NCBI RefSeq assembly: GCF_020217005.1
Contig: NZ_JAIWOI010000232.1
Coordinates: 1 to 10,000 of the forward strand
Reading direction: 5' to 3'
DNA: 10,000 nucleotides
From: Rheinheimera sp.
GTDB lineage: Bacteria; Pseudomonadota; Gammaproteobacteria; Enterobacterales; Alteromonadaceae
Shown: positions 1-5,575 of the stretch, one piece after another
Numbering within the stretch: position 1 is the stretch's first letter
How the letters are laid out: each line of letters begins with the position of its first letter
The notes under the pieces: generated by a model
What the model saw: the letters and a program-made list of their open reading frames with translations, nothing else
What the model was told of the DNA's origin: nothing
Database searches by the model: none
Translations under genes and position numbers: made by a program

Positions 1-1225
1 GCTTTGAATCCATCTGCATTCTGATACTGGACGCCGCTTCGTCTATTAAATCAATAGCCTTATCCGGCAATTGCCTGTCGCTGACATAACGGTGCGACAA
101 AGTCGCGGCCGCCACTATGGCCGGGTCGGTAATTTCTACCGCATGGTGCAGCTCGTAGCGCTCTTTTAAGCCACGTAAAATAGCAATGGTGTCTTCCACA
201 GAGGGCTCATCCACTATCACTTTTTGGAAGCGCCGCTCTAAAGCCGCATCTTTTTCAATGTATTTACGGTATTCATCTAAGGTTGTAGCGCCTAAACAAT
301 GCAACTCGCCTCGTGCTAAGGCAGGTTTGAGCATATTGCCGGCATCCATAGCGCCATCGGCTTTACCTGCACCTACCATAGTATGAAGTTCATCGATAAA
401 CAGAATGACGCGACCTTCTTCCTTTGAAAGCTCGTTTAATACCGCTTTTAATCTTTCTTCAAACTCGCCACGGTATTTGGCGCCAGCCAGTAAAGAGCCC
501 ATATCCAAAGACAGCACCCGTTTGTCTTTTAAACCTTCGGGTACTTCTTTGTTGATAATACGCAGTGCTAAACCTTCGACTATAGCGGTTTTACCTACAC
601 CAGGTTCACCAATCAGTACCGGATTGTTTTTAGTACGGCGCTGCAGCACCTGAATGCAACGGCGGATTTCTTCGTCACGGCCTATCACCGGATCTAACTT
701 GCCAGCCTCAGCTCTGGCTGTTAAATCCACCGTATATTTGGTTAATGCCTGACGGCTGTCTTCTGCATTGGGATCATCCACATTCTGGCCACCACGGATT
801 TGCTCTATAGATTTTTCGACTACAGCTTTGTCCACTCCCAGCAACCGCAGCAAATGACCAAGTTCAGATTTATCTTCACAGGCCGCTAAAACAAACAACT
901 CGCTGGAAATGTACTGGTCTTTGCGCTTTTGCGCGTATTTGTCGCATAAATTCAATAAGTTAATAGTAGAAGCAGACAGCTGGACATTGGCATCCACGCC
1001 ATCGACTTTAGGCAAACGTTCTAAGGCTTGTGATAATTTAGACCGCAATTCGTTGGTATTGACGCCCATTTTGCTAAACAGATCTTTGGTCGATCCGCCT
1101 TCCTGATTCAGCAAGGCAAATAGTAAATGTATAGGTTCAATAAACTGATGGTCACGGCCTAGGGCCATAGACTGAGCTTCAGCTATGGCTAATTGGAATT
1201 TACTGGTGAATCTGTCGAGTCTCAT
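1..1225 (-). CDS. clpB: ClpB protein disaggregase, N-terminal 408 residues (C-terminus beyond left edge)
   Basis: Cytosolic Hsp100 AAA+ ATPase that pulls proteins out of aggregates together with DnaK/DnaJ/GrpE. The start is the ATG at 1225-1223 ([10 protein letters not shown]), with a GGGGA Shine-Dalgarno 8 bases upstream. The reading frame then stays open to base 1. Residues 1 to about 145 form the Clp N domain. NBD1 follows, with Walker A GEPGVGKT at 206-213, a [10 protein letters not shown] pore loop near 250, Walker B VILFIDE ending at E279, and paired arginine fingers R331-R332 in ALERRF. These positions coincide with E. coli ClpB numbering, so no indel is evident. The visible part stops where the coiled-coil middle domain should begin; about half of a normal protein of about 857 residues is missing because of the window edge, not a mutation. 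It lies downstream of pgeF and has its own predicted sigma-32 promoter. Identification is very secure. Confidence 0.98.
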   Translation of the reverse strand, partial: MRLDRFTSKFQLAIAEAQSMALGRDHQFIEPIHLLFALLNQEGGSTKDLFSKMGVNTNELRSKLSQALERLPKVDGVDANVQLSASTINLLNLCDKYAQKRKDQYISSELFVLAACEDKSELGHLLRLLGVDKAVVEKSIEQIRGGQNVDDPNAEDSRQALTKYTVDLTARAEAGKLDPVIGRDEEIRRCIQVLQRRTKNNPVLIGEPGVGKTAIVEGLALRIINKEVPEGLKDKRVLSLDMGSLLAGAKYRGEFEERLKAVLNELSKEEGRVILFIDELHTMVGAGKADGAMDAGNMLKPALARGELHCLGATTLDEYRKYIEKDAALERRFQKVIVDEPSVEDTIAILRGLKERYELHHAVEITDPAIVAAATLSHRYVSDRQLPDKAIDLIDEAASSIRMQMDSK

Positions 1226-1233
1226 ACTATCTA

Positions 1234-1238
1234 TCCCC
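1234..1238 (-). promoter_or_regulatory. Ribosome binding site of clpB
   Basis: On the minus strand the sequence reads GGGGA, 8 bases before the ATG at 1225. It is purine-rich and well spaced, and it supports that ATG as the clpB start. Confidence 0.6.
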
Positions 1239-1267
1239 ACGTACATCAAACCACTGTTGGCATTAAG

Positions 1268-1293
1268 ATGGGGGAGCGCCGACTAATTATCAA
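1268..1293 (-). promoter_or_regulatory. Predicted sigma-32 (RpoH) heat-shock promoter of clpB
   Basis: Read on the minus strand, GCTTGATA (its TTGATA core at 1293-1288) is followed after 14 bases by CCCCAT (1273-1268) and then CT. This fits the known sigma-32 pattern of CTTGAA, 13-15 bases, CCCCAT-T. Transcription would begin near 1260, giving a leader of about 35 bases before the clpB ATG, with a GGGGA ribosome site inside it. clpB is a classical RpoH target, so context agrees. No convincing sigma-70 promoter was seen in the same gap. The site is a prediction from sequence only. Confidence 0.8.
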
Positions 1294-1295
1294 GC

Positions 1296-1317
1296 AATAA
1301 AACGTCAAAAATTTGAC
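1296..1317 (-). terminator. Possible weak terminator after pgeF
   Basis: Just past the pgeF stop the minus strand carries GTCAAATTTTTGAC (1317-1304), a 5-bp stem with a 4-base loop, followed by GTTTTATT. The stem is short and AT-rich, so it is at best a leaky terminator that would partly separate rluD-pgeF transcription from the clpB promoter immediately downstream. It could equally be chance. Confidence 0.25.
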
Positions 1318-1322
1318 TTACA

Positions 1323-2057
1323 TCAATCCAACCAGATACAGGATGCCATCCGGCCTGTTTGACCGTCACGGCGATAAGAATAAAAACGACTTTCCTCTGT
1401 AAATGTACAAAAACCGCCACCAAAGATTTGAGTTAAACCTGCAGCAGTCAAACGCAAACAGGCCAGCTGATATAAATCCGCTAACCATTTACCGCTTTTA
1501 TTTGGAATAGCCACAAAAGCAGCGCCAGCTCTGGCATCTTTTGCTATAAAAGCCTGGCGTACTTCATCTCCTACTTCAAAAGCTTTAGGACCAATGGCAG
1601 GACCTAACCAGGCCATTACCTGATGAGGTTCAGCAAACTGTGCCAGCGTTTGTTCCAGCACCCCGTCTACCAAACCACGCCAACCGGCATGAGCCGCAGC
1701 CACCTGGGTACCTGCCGCATCACAAAATAACACTGGCAGGCAATCCGCTGTTAACACCACTGACACTACAGCTTTGCTTTTTGTGGTGCTGGCATCAGCG
1801 CACACTGGCCCAACAGAAAAATCTGACTGTTCAAGCCACACACAGTCTGTGCCATGCACCTGATTAAGCCACAAAGGTTCAGCAGGCATCTGCGCTTGTT
1901 GTCTGAACAGCAGACGGTTCTGCTCGACTGACTGAGCTGCGTCACTGACATGACTGCCTAAGTTCAATCCAGCATAAGGGCCTAACGACACCCCTCCCTG
2001 ACGGGTGCTAATGGCAGTTTTCACATGCAAAGGCGCAGGCCAGTCGGCTTGGAACAT
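1323..2057 (-). CDS. pgeF: PgeF/YfiH family purine nucleoside phosphorylase (laccase-domain, DUF152/Cu-oxidase_4)
   Basis: A 244-residue protein, the usual size for the YfiH/YlmD/FAMIN family. Members were first called polyphenol oxidases or laccases and were later shown to act on purine nucleosides (adenosine and inosine phosphorolysis, adenosine deamination). In E. coli a peptidoglycan-editing role was also reported, hence the name PgeF. The conserved metal ligands are all present: H68 in NQVHGTD, C106 in TADCLPV and H123 in AAHAGWRG. GGGFCTF (213-219) and the C-terminal signature YSYRRDG-TGRMAS (226-239) complete the family pattern. No signal peptide is visible, so it should be cytosolic. 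Its ATG shares one base with the rluD stop (TGATG), which implies co-transcription and probably translational coupling. Which of the reported activities matters here cannot be read from sequence. Confidence 0.95.
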   Translation of the reverse strand: MFQADWPAPLHVKTAISTRQGGVSLGPYAGLNLGSHVSDAAQSVEQNRLLFRQQAQMPAEPLWLNQVHGTDCVWLEQSDFSVGPVCADASTTKSKAVVSVVLTADCLPVLFCDAAGTQVAAAHAGWRGLVDGVLEQTLAQFAEPHQVMAWLGPAIGPKAFEVGDEVRQAFIAKDARAGAAFVAIPNKSGKWLADLYQLACLRLTAAGLTQIFGGGFCTFTEESRFYSYRRDGQTGRMASCIWLD

Positions 2058-3031
2058 CAGGCAAAGTCCAGACCGTGAATATCAGTGTCCTCACGTAAGG
2101 CCAAGGTCAACTGCACCATATCGTCCGGGATTGGCGCATGCCATTCCAAAATCTCACTGGTGATAGGATGAGCTAAACGCAGCATAGCTGCATGAAGCGC
2201 CTGACGTTTAAAACCGCGCAACACAGTTAACAAAGCTTCATCGGCTTTACGTGGCGGACGTGGACGACCTGCATATACCGGATCCCCGACCAAAGGGTAG
2301 TTGATATAAGTCATATGCACACGGATCTGGTGTGTCCTGCCTGTTTCCAGACGTAAACGCAGCCTGGTGTGAGCACGGAATTTTTCCATCACACGGTAGT
2401 GTGTCACAGCTGGCCGACCTGAGCTGGTCACAGCCATATGAGTGCGTTTGGTCGGGTGACGACCAATAGGCTCATCCACTGTACCGCCCGCAGTCATAGT
2501 GCCATGACAAATAGCTTCGTATTCACGGGTAATTTCCCGCTCCTGCATAGCTTCGACTAAATGGGTCTGAGCCGGAATAGTTTTAGCTATCACCATCAGA
2601 CCAGTAGTGTCTTTATCCAGACGATGCACTATGCCTGCCCGAGGTACTTCTGCAATAGAAGGACAGTGGTGTAACAAAGCATTTAACAAAGTACCATCGG
2701 CATTGCCGGCACCGGGATGTACCACTAAACCCGCAGGCTTATTGATCACCATAATGTGCTCATCTTCGTAGACAATATTGAGCTCTATAGGCTCTGCTTC
2801 AAAACGCTCATCGTCCGGTAACTCAGCCTGGATCACTACAGACTCCCCGCCCAGTAATTTCTCTCTGGGGGTGTTACAGACCTGACCATTGATTTGAACC
2901 CAATCGGCTAAGATCCATTCTTTTATTCTGGAACGCGAATAGTCCGGGAACATTTCGGCTAATACCTGATCTAAACGCTTACCAAATAAATGGTCAGGTA
3001 CAATTTCTGCAAGTTTTATCTGTTTTGTCAT
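2057..3031 (-). CDS. rluD: 23S rRNA pseudouridine(1911/1915/1917) synthase RluD
   Basis: Makes the three pseudouridines of helix 69 of 23S rRNA, which are important for 50S maturation and translation termination. The protein is 324 residues (E. coli 326). An S4 RNA-binding domain occupies about residues 18-80 (GKRLDQVLAEMFPDYSRSRIK). The RluA-family catalytic domain follows, with HRLDKDTTGL at 136-145 placing the catalytic aspartate at D139, the same number as in E. coli. The ETGRTHQIRVHM motif and the C-terminal RQALHAAMLRLAHP block are intact. The ATG at 3031 aligns with known RluD starts. Only a distant AGGA (about 14 bases upstream) resembles a ribosome site, so initiation may be weak. 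It is first in the leftward rluD-pgeF pair and divergent from bamD. Confidence 0.98.
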   Translation of the reverse strand: MTKQIKLAEIVPDHLFGKRLDQVLAEMFPDYSRSRIKEWILADWVQINGQVCNTPREKLLGGESVVIQAELPDDERFEAEPIELNIVYEDEHIMVINKPAGLVVHPGAGNADGTLLNALLHHCPSIAEVPRAGIVHRLDKDTTGLMVIAKTIPAQTHLVEAMQEREITREYEAICHGTMTAGGTVDEPIGRHPTKRTHMAVTSSGRPAVTHYRVMEKFRAHTRLRLRLETGRTHQIRVHMTYINYPLVGDPVYAGRPRPPRKADEALLTVLRGFKRQALHAAMLRLAHPITSEILEWHAPIPDDMVQLTLALREDTDIHGLDFA

Positions 3032-3157
3032 GTCGGAACCAGTTATCCTGTGTGCATACCCGAACTGTCTGGGTTAGAATCGGGCCATAAAAGGTTATTT
3101 TAACGGTTTTACTCCAGACTAAATAGCCAATAGGTTTAAGTAGTAGCGGATTTTTAA
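3032..3157. promoter_or_regulatory. Divergent promoter region between rluD and bamD
   Basis: This 126-bp gap must hold the start signals for both rluD (leftward) and bamD (rightward). Rightward, TAGAAT at 3075-3080 is a fair -10 hexamer, but the sequence 17-18 bases upstream (TGTGCA) is a poor -35. A small dyad, CCCGA (3059-3063) and TCGGG (3080-3084), brackets it. Leftward, AT-rich TTAAAATAA around 3099-3107 could serve as a -10 without an evident -35. GGA at 3148-3150, 7 bases before the bamD ATG, is a likely ribosome site. The hexamer assignments are weak. Confidence 0.4.
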
Positions 3158-3910
3158 ATGAAAGTGAACTTTTTAGCCATAATCGCCCTAGCTTTGACAC
3201 TAACCGCCTGTGCGGGGAACCAAAAAGCAGAAGATGAATTGGTCAATACCAATCAATCTGCGCAACAAATGTATGAAGAAGCCAAAAATGTGTTGGATTC
3301 AGGCCTGTATAACAGAGCTATTGAACTGTTAAGAGCCATGGAAAGTCGTTATCCATTTGGTCCTTTATCCCGGCAAGTGCAGTTGGATTTGATTTACGCT
3401 TATTACCAGAGCGGCGATACGACTCAATCATTGGCTAGTATTGACCGTTTTATCCGGTTGAACCCAAACCACCCGGATTTAGACTACGCCTACTACATGC
3501 GTGGTTTAAGTAATATCAAGGTTGACGACAACGCCTTTCAGGAGTTTGTTGGTATAGACAGAGCAGACCGTGACTTGTCGAGCACTAAACAAGGCTTTGA
3601 AGACTTCAAAATTCTGGTGAGCACTTATCCTAATAGTAAGTATGCCAATGACGCCAGAAATCGCATGTTTGCGATTAAGGAAAAACTGGTTCGTTACGAA
3701 TTGCTGGTTGCCGATTATTACACGCGACGTGGAGCTCATTTAGCGGCTGCCAATCGCTGTAAATACATAGTGGAATACTATCGTGATTCTCCTCAGGTAG
3801 AACAAGCCTTAGTGCTAATGGTCGATAGTTACGACAAGTTAGGTTTAGTCAAATTAAGAGATGATGCCAAAGCGGTATTGTTGCTGAACTTCCCTAACGC
3901 CCTTAATTAA
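3158..3910 (+). CDS. bamD: BamD (YfiO/ComL), outer-membrane assembly lipoprotein
   Basis: Essential periplasmic-facing lipoprotein of the BAM complex, which folds beta-barrel proteins into the outer membrane; it binds BamA, BamC/E and substrate signals. It has 250 residues (E. coli 245). Residues 1-17 form a lipoprotein signal peptide (MKVNFLAIIALALTLTA) ending in the lipobox LTAC, so C18 would be cleaved and acylated. The residue after it is alanine, compatible with outer-membrane sorting. The rest is helical tetratricopeptide-type repeats: about 34-64 (AQQMYEEAKNVLDSGLYNRA), 72-100 (RQVQLDLIYAYYQSGD), 108-155, 163-205 (YTRRGAHLAAANR) and 212-240. GGA lies 7 bases before the ATG. It is divergent from rluD as in E. 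coli and convergent with radA. Confidence 0.97.
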   Translation: MKVNFLAIIALALTLTACAGNQKAEDELVNTNQSAQQMYEEAKNVLDSGLYNRAIELLRAMESRYPFGPLSRQVQLDLIYAYYQSGDTTQSLASIDRFIRLNPNHPDLDYAYYMRGLSNIKVDDNAFQEFVGIDRADRDLSSTKQGFEDFKILVSTYPNSKYANDARNRMFAIKEKLVRYELLVADYYTRRGAHLAAANRCKYIVEYYRDSPQVEQALVLMVDSYDKLGLVKLRDDAKAVLLLNFPNALN

Positions 3911-3927
3911 TATCTCCGTCGGACTTG

Positions 3928-3957
3928 AAGCCGCAGCTTAGTAGACTGCGGCTTTCG
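3928..3957 (+). terminator. Hairpin after bamD, possible terminator
   Basis: AAGCCGCAG (3928-3936) and CTGCGGCTT (3946-3954) form a perfect 9-bp GC-rich stem with a 9-base loop, beginning 17 bases after the bamD stop. The trailing U run is only three bases before CGCCCC, so it may pause or protect the bamD transcript rather than end it efficiently. The stronger hairpin about 90 bases on may do the final termination. Confidence 0.5.
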
Positions 3958-4039
3958 CCCCAGACACATAGTTTATTATTTACCAGAGCTCTTAATGAGA
4001 TGTAGCCTCGCTGTAACATCGGCGCTTTAGTCTAAAAAG

Positions 4040-4085
4040 ACAGAAATAAAAAAAACGGCTTTTATGCCGTTTTTTTTATTTCTGT
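4040..4085. terminator. Bidirectional rho-independent terminator between bamD and radA
   Basis: A near-ideal inverted repeat: the arm at 4040-4059 pairs perfectly with 4066-4085 around a 6-base loop (TTTTAT). The GC core is CGGC/GCCG. Outside it the left arm has eight A (4048-4055) and the right arm eight T (4070-4077). On either strand the transcript would therefore form a GC-capped hairpin followed by a U tract. It sits 18 bases beyond the radA stop and about 130 bases beyond the bamD stop, so it suits both convergent genes. Confidence 0.92.
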
Positions 4086-4103
4086 TGAGACGTCACAGTG
4101 CCG

Positions 4104-5462
4104 TCATAACGCATCCAAAGCTTCAGATAATTTACTGACAGCAACAACTGTCATACCAGGAATTACCTCTTTGGGGGCGTTGGCAACTGGCACTATGGCG
4201 CGTTTAAAACCATGTTTCGCCGCCTCTTTTAAGCGTTCCTGGCCGCTGGGTACAGGACGAATCTCTCCGGACAATCCCACCTCACCAAAAACCACTAACT
4301 CGTTAGGCAAAGCTTTATTTTTAAAACTTGAAACTAAGGCCAATAAAGTAGCTAAATCAGCGCTGGTTTCATTGACCTTAACGCCACCCACGACGTTGAC
4401 AAATACATCCTGATCGGCCATTTGAATACCAGCGTGACGATGTAATACGGCCAGCAACATCGAAATCCGGTTTTGCTCCATCCCCAAAGTAACACGACGA
4501 GGATTATTCAGTGGCGAGTAGTCAACCAACCCCTGGATCTCCACCAGCAAAGGCCGGGTCCCTTCCCACAACACCATCACGATAGAGCCCGGCGTATCTT
4601 CTTTACCCCGGCTTAAAAATATTGCCGATGGATTTTTCACCTCACGCATACCCTGCCCTGTCATGGCAAAAACACCAAGCTCATTAACGGCACCAAAACG
4701 GTTTTTGTTGCCACGCAAAGTACGGAATCTGTTGTCCGTATCGCCGTCCAGTAAAATAGAGCAATCGATACAATGCTCCAGAACTTTGGGGCCCGCCAAT
4801 GATCCATCTTTGGTTACATGGCCTACCATAATAACAGCAACATTATGCTGCTTGGCGAAACGGGTTAAGTATGCGGCACTTTCCCGCACTTGCGACACAC
4901 TACCTGGCGCTGACTGAATATCCGTCATCTGCATCACCTGAATGGAGTCGATGACCATGATGCGTGGTTTTTCCTGCTGGGCCAGTTGGCAAATAGTCTC
5001 TACATTGGTCTCGGCCAACATCATCAAATTCTGAGTGGGTAAGCCTAGTCTGTGAGCTCGCAGCGCGACTTGTTGCAGAGATTCTTCACCCGTGACATAC
5101 AAAGCTTTATCTGTTGTCGCTAAACCACACATAATTTGCAGTAGCAAGGTACTTTTACCAGCGCCAGGGCTGCCACCTATTAATATGGCTGAGCCTGGTA
5201 CTATGCCCCCCCCCAATACCCGATCAAACTCAGCAAAACCAGAGCTAAAACGCGGTACATCCTGCAAATCGACCTGGTCAAGCCGGATCACTTTGGCTGC
5301 TGCAGCTCCTGCATAACCGTCAAAACGTTGCTGTTTTGTTACACTTGGCAGACGAACTTCGCTGATACTGTTCCAGCTTCCACACTCAGTACATTGGCCT
5401 TGCCAGCGGACAAAGTCGGCGCCACAGTCATTACAGACGTACGCGCTTTTGGTTTTAGCCAT
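4104..5462 (-). CDS. radA: DNA repair protein RadA (Sms), branch-migration ATPase
   Basis: RecA-related, DnaB-like hexameric ATPase that drives branch migration of recombination intermediates and helps in double-strand break repair. The protein is 452 residues (E. coli 460). The N-terminal zinc finger has C10-x2-C13 and C24-x2-C27. Walker A GGSPGAGKST is at 96-105, Walker B IMVIDSIQ at 168-175, and the RadA-specific KNRFG motif at 253-257. Residues from about 285 to the end are the Lon-like C-terminal domain (NVVGGVKVNETSADLA, GEVGLSGEIRPV). The start MAKTKSAYVC is typical; a weak AGAG site lies 8 bases upstream. The coding strand carries nine consecutive G over G84-G86 (5206-5214), yet the frame is intact. 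Divergent from the PilZ gene and convergent with bamD; in many relatives radA lies near serB, as here. Confidence 0.98.
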   Translation of the reverse strand: MAKTKSAYVCNDCGADFVRWQGQCTECGSWNSISEVRLPSVTKQQRFDGYAGAAAAKVIRLDQVDLQDVPRFSSGFAEFDRVLGGGIVPGSAILIGGSPGAGKSTLLLQIMCGLATTDKALYVTGEESLQQVALRAHRLGLPTQNLMMLAETNVETICQLAQQEKPRIMVIDSIQVMQMTDIQSAPGSVSQVRESAAYLTRFAKQHNVAVIMVGHVTKDGSLAGPKVLEHCIDCSILLDGDTDNRFRTLRGNKNRFGAVNELGVFAMTGQGMREVKNPSAIFLSRGKEDTPGSIVMVLWEGTRPLLVEIQGLVDYSPLNNPRRVTLGMEQNRISMLLAVLHRHAGIQMADQDVFVNVVGGVKVNETSADLATLLALVSSFKNKALPNELVVFGEVGLSGEIRPVPSGQERLKEAAKHGFKRAIVPVANAPKEVIPGMTVVAVSKLSEALDAL

Positions 5463-5575
5463 TTTTTTATCTCTTTTTATTAAAAGGCACGATTATTGCT
5501 TTTACATCGTACAGGTTTTACTCTAACCCAATTATTTGTATAGGACATTTCAGTTCTGTAACTGTTTAAGCGAGC
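5463..5575. promoter_or_regulatory. Divergent promoter region between radA and the PilZ gene
   Basis: A 113-bp AT-rich gap that must hold promoters for both neighbours. No hexamer pair of good quality was found on either strand. Rightward, TTTTAC followed about 16 bases later by GTATAG (5539-5544 region) is the best of several poor candidates. A small palindrome at 5551-5564 sits in the leader of the PilZ gene. That gene lacks a convincing ribosome site: AGCGAG lies almost against its ATG. Confidence 0.35.
5551..5564. repeat. Short inverted repeat in the PilZ gene leader
   Basis: CAGTT CTGT AACTG: perfect 5-bp arms around 4 bases, ending 11 bases before the ATG at 5576. It could be an operator half-site pair or a small RNA hairpin next to the start codon. 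At this size chance is a real possibility. Confidence 0.3.

Noticed and set aside
186..1106. Several rightward open frames of 65-82 codons inside clpB
   Set aside because: They lie antisense to a gene with intact catalytic motifs, give low-complexity serine/leucine-rich translations, and have no ribosome sites.
3075..3080. TAGAAT as a firm bamD -10 promoter element
   Set aside because: No acceptable -35 lies 16-18 bases upstream, so it is mentioned only as a candidate within the divergent region.
2994..3200. A 68-codon leftward frame spanning the rluD start and the divergent gap
   Set aside because: It overlaps the first codons of bamD and of rluD in another frame, and its product resembles nothing.
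5206..5214. The G9 run as an actual frameshift in radA
   Set aside because: The frame is continuous and the translation matches conserved RadA on both sides of the run.
4171..5316. Rightward open frames of 74-84 codons opposite radA
   Set aside because: They are shadows of a well-conserved gene on the other strand, with no start signals.
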